Translations under genes and position numbers: made by a program | Notes under the pieces: generated by a model | Databases searched by the model: none | Seen by the model: only the letters and a program-made list of their open reading frames with translations | Told to the model about the DNA's origin: nothing | Shown: in pieces, positions 45,886 through 54,866 of the stretch | Position numbering within the stretch: the stretch's first letter is position 1 | Layout of the letters: every line of letters begins with the position of its first letter | NCBI GenBank assembly: GCA_017429475.1 | Contig: JAFROX010000001.1 | Location: forward strand, 124,001-188,000 | Direction: 5' to 3' | Source of the DNA: Bacteroidales bacterium | GTDB taxonomy: Bacteria > Bacteroidota > Bacteroidia > Bacteroidales > UBA932 | DNA length: 64,000 nucleotides

Positions 45886-45893
45886 TAACTTTG
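45886..45893 (+). promoter_or_regulatory. -7 promoter box (TAACTTTG) for the tyrosine phosphatase gene
   Basis: TAACTTTG matches TAnnTTTG and ends six bases before the ATG at 45900. With the opposite box at 45864-45871 it forms a compact divergent promoter pair. Confidence 0.5.
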
Positions 45894-45899
45894 CGACCG

Positions 45900-46379
45900 A
45901 TGAAAGCATTCAGAATCATATTCCTCTGCCACGGGAACATATGCCGCAGCCCGATGGCCGAATGGCTCTTCAAGCACCTTGCAGAAGAGGCTGGAGCATC
46001 CGAGCGTTTCGAGGTTTCCTCGGCCGCCGTTTCATACGAAGAGGAAGGCAACGGGATGTATCCCCCTGCCCGCCGCAAACTTTACGAAAAGGGCATTCCT
46101 TTCGGCAGCCACAGCGCCCACCGCATCACCCGCAGGGAATTTGACGAAGCGGACCTTGTCATCATTATGGACCGCTCGAACCGCCGGATGCTGGAATACA
46201 TCGTAGGTGACGATAACTCAGGCAAGGTCCATATGATGCTGGAATATGCCGGACTGAACCGCGACGTGGCCGACCCGTGGTATACCGGGGACTTCGAAAA
46301 GGCATACAGCGACATCCTGATGGGATGCCGTGGCCTTTTTGAAACACTGAGCGCAAAAATTGCTTATATTTGTATTTAA
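45900..46379 (+). CDS. Low-molecular-weight protein-tyrosine phosphatase
   Basis: This 159-residue cytoplasmic enzyme has the P-loop CHGNICRS (Cys10-X5-Arg16) and the distal DPWYTGDF general-acid aspartate, both diagnostic of LMW phosphatases. Such enzymes counteract tyrosine kinases, often in capsule production, or act as arsenate reductases; the DPWY motif favours the phosphatase. Upstream in-frame codons reach into the promoter and mtgA, so ATG 45900 is chosen. The promoter box of the next gene lies in its last codons. Confidence 0.92.
   Translation: MKAFRIIFLCHGNICRSPMAEWLFKHLAEEAGASERFEVSSAAVSYEEEGNGMYPPARRKLYEKGIPFGSHSAHRITRREFDEADLVIIMDRSNRRMLEYIVGDDNSGKVHMMLEYAGLNRDVADPWYTGDFEKAYSDILMGCRGLFETLSAKIAYICI
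46365..46372 (+). promoter_or_regulatory. -7 promoter box (TATATTTG) for the mutarotase gene
   Basis: TATATTTG matches TAnnTTTG and lies within the last codons of the phosphatase gene, 29 bases before the ATG at 46402. Confidence 0.5.
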
Positions 46380-46401
46380 GGATCTACTAAATACTACGAT
46401 T

Positions 46402-47529
46402 ATGACAGTTCGCAAATATGTGGCACTCTGCGCCCTTTCGCTGCTTTGCAGCATCGCTGCCTGCTCTCAGGCTCCGGCTCCCGGCGACCTTATTGACAAA
46501 ACTGCCTTCGACACTGAGATCGACGGCAAACCCGTTTCACTGTATACCATCACCAACGGACGCATTACCGCCCAGGTGACAAACTATGCAGGCTATATCG
46601 TAGGTATCTATACCCCTGACAAGAACGGCAACTACACCAACATAGTAAGCCACAACGACAGCATCCAACTGTATACGAGAGGCTTCAGCCGCAACCCGCT
46701 CGGAGCCGCTCTCGGCCGATATGCCAACCGCATCGGCAATGCCTCTTTCACCCTCGACGGAGTGAAGTATGAGCTGACAAAAAACAATGGCGCCCACACA
46801 CTCCACGGAGGTACGAAGGGATTCGACCATACTGTCTGGGATGTTGAAAAAGTCACAAGAAATTCAGTGGTGATGAGCTGTGTCCTTCCAGACGGAACCG
46901 ACGGGTTCCCCGGCACACTGAAGACCACTCTCACCTTCTCGATCACTCCGGACGATGGCGTGTCTGTCTCCTATGAGGCCACCACCGACAAGCCGACCGT
47001 CTGCAACCTGTCTCACCACGTTTATTTCAACCTCGACGGTTTCCCTGCCGAGAGCGTCAACGACCACGTCGTATCAATCAATGCAGACAACATTACGGAA
47101 GTCGATGCTACACTCATCCCTACAGGAAAGTTCGTGCCCGTGGCTGGCACTGCCTTCGACCTCCGTCAGCCCACAAGGATCGGAGACCGCCAGTTCACTA
47201 TGCCGAGAGGCGCTTTCGTTCCCGGACAGCCGATGCCCGAGGTTCCCGAAGGCAAGGTCCGCAGCTACGACAACAATTTCTGCCTGAACCACTCAGCGGC
47301 AGGCAAGCTGGAACCCGTAGCAACAGCTTATTCACCCAATTCAGGCCGATTTATGGAAGTCCTTAACAACCAGCCCGGACTGCAGCTCTACACCGGCGGC
47401 CGCACAGCTTTCGCAATGGAGTCCCAGCTCTATCCTGACTGCCCTAACCAGCCCGATTTCCCTTCATCAGTCCTCCGTCCCGGAGAGACCTACAGGCATA
47501 CGGTGGTCTACAAGTTCTCTGTAAAATAA
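46402..47529 (+). CDS. Aldose 1-epimerase (galactose mutarotase-like) lipoprotein
   Basis: This 375-residue protein has a lipoprotein signal (lipobox IAAC) and the mutarotase fold. Conserved segments are NYAGYIVGIYTPD, GRYANRIGNASF, the ligand-binding HTLHGGTKGFD, NLSHHVYFNL with the catalytic histidine and a C-terminal FMEVLNNQPGLQLYTG with the catalytic glutamate. It interconverts alpha and beta anomers of aldoses such as xylose, glucose, galactose or arabinose, useful after secreted glycosidases release sugars. Being exported is common for Bacteroidota mutarotases in glycan loci. Confidence 0.9.
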   Translation: MTVRKYVALCALSLLCSIAACSQAPAPGDLIDKTAFDTEIDGKPVSLYTITNGRITAQVTNYAGYIVGIYTPDKNGNYTNIVSHNDSIQLYTRGFSRNPLGAALGRYANRIGNASFTLDGVKYELTKNNGAHTLHGGTKGFDHTVWDVEKVTRNSVVMSCVLPDGTDGFPGTLKTTLTFSITPDDGVSVSYEATTDKPTVCNLSHHVYFNLDGFPAESVNDHVVSINADNITEVDATLIPTGKFVPVAGTAFDLRQPTRIGDRQFTMPRGAFVPGQPMPEVPEGKVRSYDNNFCLNHSAAGKLEPVATAYSPNSGRFMEVLNNQPGLQLYTGGRTAFAMESQLYPDCPNQPDFPSSVLRPGETYRHTVVYKFSVK

Positions 47530-47551
47530 ACTATTCTACTGCAGCGTTCCG

Positions 47552-47590
47552 ATAAGTGCCGTCCGTCCGGGCGGCACTTATTGTTTTATC
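47552..47590 (+). terminator. Intrinsic terminator after the mutarotase gene
   Basis: A long GC-rich stem (TAAGTGCCG at 47553-47561 paired with CGGCACTTA at 47572-47580, extended inward by four more pairs) is followed by TTGTTTT. Confidence 0.8.
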
Positions 47591-47650
47591 CTTTCTTTAT
47601 TGCCAAATAATCTCTAACTTTATATTCATATAAAATTTATCCGTGCCGAT

Positions 47651-49963
47651 ATGAAGAGATTATTGCTTTCATTATTCGCTGCTTTTGCTGCAACTTCTCT
47701 GTTGTATGCAGCCGACGTCCAGGTAAAGGTCACTTACTACTCCCCCGAAATCGTCCGCATCGAGAAGAGTGCGGGTACCTTCCACCGCACCAACAGCGTA
47801 TCCGTGATAATGGAACCGCAGGGCACTCCCGCCAAGCCCAAGGTGAAGGTCAGCGTGACCAAGGACGGCACCGTCACCTTCTCTGACGCCAAGGGCCGCA
47901 AGCTCCTCACCGAGGGTTCTTCAAGCGTAGAGGCAATTACTGAGGGAGTAGACAAAGGCTTCTGGGTAGTGTCGCAGGAATTCAAACTGGACAAGGACGA
48001 GCCGATCTACGGTCTCGGAATGCTCCAGAACGGCAAGATGAACCTTCGTGGCGAAAACCGCCGGATGATCCAGTCCAACACTGAGGACTACACCAATTTC
48101 TTCCAGTCCATAAAAGGCTACGGAATCTTCTGGGACAACTATTCCCCCACTACGATCGCTGATGACGGCACTGCCGTAAAACTCACCTCCGAAGTGGGTG
48201 ACGAAATAGACTATTACTTCATCTACGGCGGCAATGCCGACGGTGTGATAGCCGGCGTCCGTCAGCTTACCGGAGAGGTACCGATGCTGCCTCTGTGGAC
48301 CTATGGTTTCCACCAGAGCCGCGAGCGCTACAAGACCGGCAAGGAACTGACCGACGTGGTGAAAGGCTACCGAGATGCCAAGGTTCCTCTCGACGGCATC
48401 ATCCAGGACTGGCAGTACTGGGGCAACAACTACCTCTGGAATGCAATGGAATTCCTCAACGAGGATTTCCCGAATCCGAAGGAATGGGTGGAGGAAGTCC
48501 ACAATATGGGAGCTCATATGTCGATTTCGATATGGCAGTCTTTCGGTCCCCAGACCAAGCCCTACCGGGAACTCAAGGAGAAAGGTCTGCTGTTCGACTT
48601 CATCACCTGGCCCCAGAGCGGCATTTCTCACATCTGGCCTCCACGCAGGGACTATCCTTCGGGAGTGGTCTGCTACGATGCATATAGCGCAGAAGCACGT
48701 GACATATACTGGAACAACCTCAAGCGTCTCTGGGACCTTGACATCGACGCCTGGTGGATGGACAGCACTGATCCCGACCACACCTACCGCGAGGGAGACT
48801 TCGACCAGATGAGCGCTATGGGTTCTTTCAGGAGCGTCCGCAACATCTACCCTCTGATGTGCGTAGAAGGCGTATATGACCATCAGCGCACAGAGAGCAG
48901 CGACAAGAGGGTGTTCATCCTCACCCGCTCCTTCTTTATGGGACAGCAGCGCACCGGAGCCAACACCTGGTCGGGAGACACCCAGTCTACCTGGGATGAT
49001 TTCCGCAAGCAGATTCCGCTCTGCCTCAACTATACCCTCACCGGCGCACCCCAGGTCAACTCCGACATCGGAGGTTTCTTCCCCAGCGGATATAACAAGC
49101 CCGGACAGACTCAGACCTGCTCTACCAACCCTCTCTTCCAGGAACTTTACGTGCGCTGGCTTCAGTTCGGCCTCTTCAACCCGATGATGCGCAGCCACGG
49201 CGAATCTTCACGCCGCGAGATATGGGAGTTCGGCAAGAAGGGAGAACCAGTATATGACGCCATCGAGAAAGCCATCAGGATGAGGTATAAACTTCTTCCC
49301 TATATTTACAGCACGGCTTGGCAGGTGACCTCAAACCACGACAGCTTTATGCGTGCCCTCATAATGGACTTCGCAGCCGACAAGAACGTATGGGACATTC
49401 CCGACGAGTTTATGTTCGGCCGCTCGCTTCTCGTGGCACCGGTGACCAACGCACTGTTCACCTCGACGGAAGAGCGCAAGTGGAGCGAAGAAACCGTCAA
49501 CTGGACGAAACCTGCATATACCGAAGTATATCTTCCCGCCGGCGCCGACTGGTATGAATGGCACAGCGGCAAGCTGCTCAAGGGCGGCCAGACAGTAACT
49601 GCCGCAGCCCCCATCGACCGTTGCCCGCTCTATGTCAAGGCCGGCAGCATCATTCCACTCGGACCTGACGTGCAATATGCCAAGGAGAAACCGTGGAACG
49701 ACCTCGAAATCCGCATCTACGGAGGGGCTAACGCCGATTTCACCTTCTATGACGACGAAGGAGACAACTACAACTACGAGAATGGAAGGTACTGCACCAT
49801 CGACTTCAAGCTTCGCGGCCGCACCCTCACCATTGGCCGTCGCAACGGCAGCTACTCGGGAATGCCCGCCTTCCGCAAGTTCCGTCTGGTATATACCGAC
49901 GGCAAGCGTACCGTCACCAGGAACGTGGAGTACTCTGGAACTGCAGTGACCATAAACTTTTAG
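47651..49963 (+). CDS. GH31 alpha-xylosidase/alpha-glucosidase
   Basis: This 770-residue exported protein (signal peptide ending LLYAAD) has an N-terminal galactose mutarotase-like beta-sandwich and a GH31 barrel. The nucleophile is Asp371 in AWWMDSTDPD and the acid/base Asp443 in NTWSGDTQSTW; the IWQSFGP segment and the HGESSRREIW loop are typical of the family. The motif WWMDSTDPD and the xylan context favour alpha-xylosidase, possibly for xyloglucan or alpha-xylosyl oligomers. It is followed 42 bases later by the GH10-CE1 gene, probably the same transcript. Confidence 0.9.
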   Translation: MKRLLLSLFAAFAATSLLYAADVQVKVTYYSPEIVRIEKSAGTFHRTNSVSVIMEPQGTPAKPKVKVSVTKDGTVTFSDAKGRKLLTEGSSSVEAITEGVDKGFWVVSQEFKLDKDEPIYGLGMLQNGKMNLRGENRRMIQSNTEDYTNFFQSIKGYGIFWDNYSPTTIADDGTAVKLTSEVGDEIDYYFIYGGNADGVIAGVRQLTGEVPMLPLWTYGFHQSRERYKTGKELTDVVKGYRDAKVPLDGIIQDWQYWGNNYLWNAMEFLNEDFPNPKEWVEEVHNMGAHMSISIWQSFGPQTKPYRELKEKGLLFDFITWPQSGISHIWPPRRDYPSGVVCYDAYSAEARDIYWNNLKRLWDLDIDAWWMDSTDPDHTYREGDFDQMSAMGSFRSVRNIYPLMCVEGVYDHQRTESSDKRVFILTRSFFMGQQRTGANTWSGDTQSTWDDFRKQIPLCLNYTLTGAPQVNSDIGGFFPSGYNKPGQTQTCSTNPLFQELYVRWLQFGLFNPMMRSHGESSRREIWEFGKKGEPVYDAIEKAIRMRYKLLPYIYSTAWQVTSNHDSFMRALIMDFAADKNVWDIPDEFMFGRSLLVAPVTNALFTSTEERKWSEETVNWTKPAYTEVYLPAGADWYEWHSGKLLKGGQTVTAAAPIDRCPLYVKAGSIIPLGPDVQYAKEKPWNDLEIRIYGGANADFTFYDDEGDNYNYENGRYCTIDFKLRGRTLTIGRRNGSYSGMPAFRKFRLVYTDGKRTVTRNVEYSGTAVTINF

Positions 49964-50005
49964 ACTGACCAACTGTTCAATACTACTTAACTAAAACCTT
50001 TTTTT

Positions 50006-52258
50006 ATGAAAAAATTCTTGTTTGCTGTCTGTGCATTGGCAATGTGCGTTCCTGCTCTTGCACAGTTTGGACAAAGGGCCCCTCAGCCGATCACAAACGG
50101 TATGAAGGACACCTACAAAGATTACTTCATGATCGGTGTTGCCGTCAATCAGCGCAACATTTCAGACGCTGATCAGATTGCCCTCATCAAGAGGGAGTTC
50201 AACAGCATCACCGCCGAGAACGACATGAAACCCCAGCCGACAGAGCCTCGCAAGGGCGAATTCAACTGGGAGAATGCCGACAAAATCGCAAACTTCTGCC
50301 GCCAGAACGGAATCAAACTCCGTGGACACTGCCTTATGTGGCATTCACAGGTCGGCACTTGGATCTATCAGGACGAGAAAGGCAACCTCCTTCCCAAGGA
50401 AGAGTTCTACGCCAACATGAAGCATCACATCCAGGCAGTCGTAAACCGTTACAAAGACGTAGTTTACGCTTGGGACGTTGTCAATGAGGCAGTAGCAGAC
50501 AGCCCTGTAAGACCCGGACAGCCTGAACTCCGCAATTCTCCGATGTATCAGATTGCAGGTGAGGAATTTATCTACAAGGCATTCGAGTATGCTCACGAGG
50601 CAGACCCCAACGCCCTTCTTTTCTACAATGACTACAACGAGTGCGACCCGGGCAAGAGCGACCGTATCGCAGGCCTCATCACCAGGATGAAAGCTGCAGG
50701 CGTTCCCGTTCACGGCATCGGAATGCAGGGTCACTACAACATCTACAGCCCGAGCGCTGCAGAGATAGAAGCCGCTGTGGAGAAATATGCTGCAATCGTT
50801 GACCATATCCACGTAACCGAGCTCGACATCCGCGTCAATACCGACCAGGGCGGCGCCCTCCGTTTCAACCAGGGTCAGACCCGCCAGGTAGCTGGCTGGG
50901 AACAGAGCCTGCAGCAGGATCAGTATGAGAACCTGTTCAGAATTATGCGCAAACACGCTGACAAAGTTGACTGCGTTACTTTCTGGAACCTTTCAGACCG
51001 CGACTCTTGGCTCGGTGCCAACAACTCGCCCCTCCTCTTCGACGCCAACTATCAGCCGAAGATGGCTATGTACAATGCCGTCAAGAACTTCGATCCCGCT
51101 CAGGACAAAGTCGTCATCAAGGAAGACTTCGTGCCTTCAACCAAGAACCAGCCCGGACAACTTTATCCGATGGTCAACTCACAGCGCTACATCCGCTACC
51201 GCATCGACGCCCCGAAGGCCACATCAGTCATCGCAGGCAGCACCGTTCTTCACAAGGATGCCGACGGATTCTGGACCGGAACCAGCAAGACTCCTGCTGA
51301 CGAAGGATTCCACTACTATCACCTGACTATCGACGGCGGTACCTTCAACGATCCCGGCACCAACAACTACTACGGTTCTACACGTTGGGAGAGCGGCGTC
51401 GAGGTTCCCGCACACGACCAAGCCTTCTACACCGAGAGGGATGTTCCCCACGGAAATGTTCAGGAGATCCTGTTCTGGTCAAAGAGCACCAACCAGCTCC
51501 GCCGTGCGTTCGTCTACACTCCTCCTACCTATGATGCAAGCAAGAAGACCAGATATCCTGTTCTTTATCTGCAGCACGGCTGGGGTGAGAACGAATATGC
51601 CTGGTCTAACCAGGGCCACGCCAACATCATTATGGACAACCTGATCGCTGACGGAAAGATCCAGCCTTTCATCGTCGTGATGACCTACGGTATGACCAAT
51701 GAAGGCTTCCGTCCCGGCGGTGCCGCCCCGGCAGGTCCGACTGCTCCCATCGCTACTGCAACAGGTGCTCCCACCGCAGTTCCTCCGACCCGTCCCGCAG
51801 TTGCGGCTCCTGCTGCAGCTCCTGGAGGTCAGCGTGCCGGCGGTATGGGTATGATGATGAACAACGGCTTCGAGACCGTGCTCGTCGACGAACTCATCCC
51901 CTACATCGATTCTCACTTCCGCACCAAGGCTGACAAGGCACACCGTGCGATGGCCGGTCTGTCGATGGGTGGTATGGAAACCCACACCATCACCCTCGCC
52001 CGTCCCGAAGTATTCGGTTACTACGGTCTGCTCAGCGGCGGTACCTACACTCCGGAAGAGCTTGCCGGCATCAAGGATATCAAGGGTATCTTCCTCGGCT
52101 GCGGCAGCAAAGAGGGTCCCGACAACATCAGAAATGCAGCAGCAGCTCTCCAGGCTGCCGGCTACAATGCCAAGGGTTACGTTTCAGAAGGCACTGCCCA
52201 CGAGTTCCAGACTTGGAGAAGGTGCCTGTACGAGATGGCTCCGATGCTCTTCAAATAA
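50006..52258 (+). CDS. GH10 xylanase - CE1 esterase fusion
   Basis: This 750-residue exported enzyme (signal peptide residues 1-20) has a GH10 domain (30-365) with acid/base Glu161 in WDVVNEAV and nucleophile Glu272 in HVTELDIRV. A CBM48-like E-set segment follows (about 385-480), then a CE1 feruloyl/acetyl esterase domain (485-750) with nucleophile Ser653 in GLSMGG and His732 in GTAHEF. Both activities would act on substituted xylan. A Pro/Ala-rich stretch of roughly 45 residues (about 569-615) interrupts the esterase domain. It follows GH31 and ends at a bidirectional terminator. Confidence 0.92.
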   Translation: MKKFLFAVCALAMCVPALAQFGQRAPQPITNGMKDTYKDYFMIGVAVNQRNISDADQIALIKREFNSITAENDMKPQPTEPRKGEFNWENADKIANFCRQNGIKLRGHCLMWHSQVGTWIYQDEKGNLLPKEEFYANMKHHIQAVVNRYKDVVYAWDVVNEAVADSPVRPGQPELRNSPMYQIAGEEFIYKAFEYAHEADPNALLFYNDYNECDPGKSDRIAGLITRMKAAGVPVHGIGMQGHYNIYSPSAAEIEAAVEKYAAIVDHIHVTELDIRVNTDQGGALRFNQGQTRQVAGWEQSLQQDQYENLFRIMRKHADKVDCVTFWNLSDRDSWLGANNSPLLFDANYQPKMAMYNAVKNFDPAQDKVVIKEDFVPSTKNQPGQLYPMVNSQRYIRYRIDAPKATSVIAGSTVLHKDADGFWTGTSKTPADEGFHYYHLTIDGGTFNDPGTNNYYGSTRWESGVEVPAHDQAFYTERDVPHGNVQEILFWSKSTNQLRRAFVYTPPTYDASKKTRYPVLYLQHGWGENEYAWSNQGHANIIMDNLIADGKIQPFIVVMTYGMTNEGFRPGGAAPAGPTAPIATATGAPTAVPPTRPAVAAPAAAPGGQRAGGMGMMMNNGFETVLVDELIPYIDSHFRTKADKAHRAMAGLSMGGMETHTITLARPEVFGYYGLLSGGTYTPEELAGIKDIKGIFLGCGSKEGPDNIRNAAAALQAAGYNAKGYVSEGTAHEFQTWRRCLYEMAPMLFK

Positions 52259-52273
52259 CAGAAGAATCCATAT

Positions 52274-52311
52274 AAAAAAGAACTCTGCGGGACTCGCAGA
52301 GTTCTTTTTTT
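52274..52311. terminator. Bidirectional intrinsic terminator
   Basis: GAACTCTGCG (52280-52289) pairs perfectly with CGCAGAGTTC (52295-52304), with a five-base loop, T-run to 52311 and A-run at 52274-52279. It separates the convergent GH10-CE1 and GH51 genes. Confidence 0.9.
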
Positions 52312-52328
52312 GTACAGCCGCGAGAAAG

Positions 52329-54857
52329 CTACCTTCCGCGTGCAACCGTAATCACTCCTGCTGAATAGGGAGCGATGTCGAGAGAGCCTTCAGAAGCCGA
52401 AACCTTGAAAGTCTGCTGCTTCTGGGCTACAGCATCTTTCTTTTCCAGAGTGTTGCCGACCATAAGGTCGCCTGGAGCGAAGAAATCATAGACAGCATCA
52501 GCAGAAGCGTCGAACTTGCCCTTGAAAGTAAGTCTGTACGGTTTGTCGGTAGGGTTCACGACCTTGATAATCACGTCGTGGCCGTTCTCTGACATCGTGG
52601 TCACCACGTTCAGGTCGCCGGTCTCACCTTCATAAGAAAGGAGACGGGTTGAGAAGTGGTCGTGCCAGAGCTTCGTCACCTGGTAGTTCGGAGCAACATA
52701 CAGGTCCTTGTAGTTGAAGTTGATGAACGCATTGTTCCAGTCGGGAGCGTCGGTACGGCGGATGAAAAGGGCTGCGGCACCCATTGCCACTACGTCGCGG
52801 GCTTCGCAGACATTGAGGAATCCTCCTGCGAAGAGACCGGTGCGCCAATCCTGGCTGTTAAGGTTCCATTCCGAGATGAAGAGCTTGACGTTCGGATTCG
52901 GGCTCTTGGCAATCATATCGGCATAACGGTCATACTGACGGGCAAGGTTCTGCGGTCCGGTGGCATAACCGTTCTGCTGCTCGTAATGGTGCAGGCTCAT
53001 ATAGTCGAAATAGTTGGCAGAACGTTCCAGGAACTGTTCGTCCTCCTGGAATCCTCCGCAGGCGATGATCTTTATGGTAGGGTCGATCTCACGCATAGCT
53101 GCAGAATATTTGCGTACGGCAGCCTCGTATTTGTCGATACCCATTTCCCACATCTCGTTGTCAATCTCCCAGTATTTGACGTTGTAGGGCTCGGGATGGC
53201 CGTTTGCGGCACGTTTGGCGCCCCATTGGTCGGTAGCCGGGGCGTTGCAGTAGCGCAGCCAGTTGAGAGCATTCTGGAAGATGCCTTCCTGCTCCTCGTC
53301 GGGTCGGTCGAAACCGATTGAAACCACGATTACCGGCTCAGTACCGATAGAGCGACAGAAACTGATGAACTCGTCGGTTCCGAAGTTGTTCTGGTCATAG
53401 TCCATCCACATCCAGTGAGCCCAGCGCTGCCTCTGTGTCTGGGGACCGATGCCCCAGCGCCAGTCATATTGTGCGACATAGCCGCCGCCCGGCCAGCGGA
53501 GACAGGTCGGGCCGAGTTCATCCACAGCCTTGAAGATGTCGGGCCTGAAACCACCCAGATCCTTTCCGGTCTTGGTGGTCATACTGGCCTCGTCGACCTG
53601 CACGGTGCCGTTCTCAACGCAGATTGCGAAATCAGCATCTCCGTCGAAAGTGCCGCCGAGTTCGAATTCATATTTCTTCCACTTCGGTCCGGGTTTGCCG
53701 AGGACCATTGTCGACACGGCCTTGTCGCCCTGGCGCAACTGCACCGAAAGGATACCGTCACCTTTAGCGTGGATATATCCCAGATACCTCTCTCCTTTGA
53801 TGATGTTCTGAGGTCCCTGAGAGATACCGGCGTTGGTTGAAGTCGTAATCTTCTGTGAGAAATCCATATTCACCGCATCGCCCTTCACCAGTTCGAACTC
53901 TCCGTTGCCGAAGGCATTCCACTGCGGAGCCACTGCAGGAACCTTGACGTCTTCGGGAGTGCCCTCGAAGAAGACGGTCTTTCCATTTGCAGATGTTACC
54001 TTGATATTGCGGAACAGAGCCTCGGTATAGTTCACCCAGAAGGTAATGTCGTTGCTGCCCTTGCGGTCGAGCTTCGATGCAGAAACCACTTTCTTTCCGT
54101 CCCAGTAAGCGGTGACGCTGCCGCCCTTGCAGCTGATGCGGAGCTTGTGCCAGTCGCGGTTCTCATTGATCTGGGCTGCAGTGGCTGTCTTGGAAACTAT
54201 GGGCTGCAGTGTCCTGACGGTACGTTTCATTCCGCGTACCTCAGTCTCGCTCTCCACCATCTTGCTGATGCTGAAGTCGGGGACGACGGTCTGCCTCTGG
54301 GCAGCCGCCCTTGCCTGGTTCATCGCTGCATTCCGGATCTGAGACTCGGTCTGGGCAAGATTGAGTGCCCTCACCTCGTATTTCGGATCGTGGATGCGGA
54401 AGAAATAGGGCTCTCCGCCGTTCTGGTCCTTGAATGCCACCCGGATGTCCAGCAGACCTCCGCTCCAGGCCCTTCTCGCCAGCCTGTAGGAGCGCCAGTT
54501 CACATCCATCGTTATCTCATAGTCATCTGTGTTGACGCCTGTGATATGGATTGGTTGTTCATATCTGGTGGGTGAATGTAGGACTGCATCGTCGTCCATG
54601 AACCAGCCGTCGAAATAGCCGTCACGGGGAGGGATGCCGGGGTAATGTTCGTTCTCGAAAGAGCGTTCATACAGAAGCTCCTGCCATACTCCGTTGTTTG
54701 CAGAAAAATAGATGTGTTCGAAAAGCTGGCCGTAGAGCATAGGGTCTACAAATCCGGAAGGCTTGTCGGTCTTCACGTTTATCTCAACCCTGTCCTGGGC
54801 AAAACCGCTCAATGCGATGCAGAGAGCTGCAAGAATGATAGTGAGTTTCTTGTTCAT
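52329..54857 (-). CDS. GH51 alpha-L-arabinofuranosidase with embedded lectin-like domain
   Basis: This 842-residue exported enzyme (signal peptide ending GFAQ) has the GH51 start (MLYGQLFEHIYFSANNG) and catalytic residues Glu568 (acid/base, WEIDNEMWE) and Glu663 (nucleophile, LFISEWN). Residues about 110-300 form an inserted lectin-like beta-sandwich (DWHKLRISCKGGSVTAYWDGKKV), similar to 3-keto-disaccharide hydrolase/LamG-type folds, within the N-terminal part. It is last in the four-gene operon GH78-GH51-GH43x2-GH51, nine bases after the tandem GH43. It should release arabinose from side chains. Confidence 0.9.
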   Translation of the reverse strand: MNKKLTIILAALCIALSGFAQDRVEINVKTDKPSGFVDPMLYGQLFEHIYFSANNGVWQELLYERSFENEHYPGIPPRDGYFDGWFMDDDAVLHSPTRYEQPIHITGVNTDDYEITMDVNWRSYRLARRAWSGGLLDIRVAFKDQNGGEPYFFRIHDPKYEVRALNLAQTESQIRNAAMNQARAAAQRQTVVPDFSISKMVESETEVRGMKRTVRTLQPIVSKTATAAQINENRDWHKLRISCKGGSVTAYWDGKKVVSASKLDRKGSNDITFWVNYTEALFRNIKVTSANGKTVFFEGTPEDVKVPAVAPQWNAFGNGEFELVKGDAVNMDFSQKITTSTNAGISQGPQNIIKGERYLGYIHAKGDGILSVQLRQGDKAVSTMVLGKPGPKWKKYEFELGGTFDGDADFAICVENGTVQVDEASMTTKTGKDLGGFRPDIFKAVDELGPTCLRWPGGGYVAQYDWRWGIGPQTQRQRWAHWMWMDYDQNNFGTDEFISFCRSIGTEPVIVVSIGFDRPDEEQEGIFQNALNWLRYCNAPATDQWGAKRAANGHPEPYNVKYWEIDNEMWEMGIDKYEAAVRKYSAAMREIDPTIKIIACGGFQEDEQFLERSANYFDYMSLHHYEQQNGYATGPQNLARQYDRYADMIAKSPNPNVKLFISEWNLNSQDWRTGLFAGGFLNVCEARDVVAMGAAALFIRRTDAPDWNNAFINFNYKDLYVAPNYQVTKLWHDHFSTRLLSYEGETGDLNVVTTMSENGHDVIIKVVNPTDKPYRLTFKGKFDASADAVYDFFAPGDLMVGNTLEKKDAVAQKQQTFKVSASEGSLDIAPYSAGVITVARGR

Positions 54858-54866
54858 GATATGGTA

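Noticed and set aside
47921-49198. 425-codon minus-strand frame opposite GH31
   Set aside because: It is a codon-usage shadow of GH31, with unusual composition rich in Val, His and Glu, and no recognisable domain.
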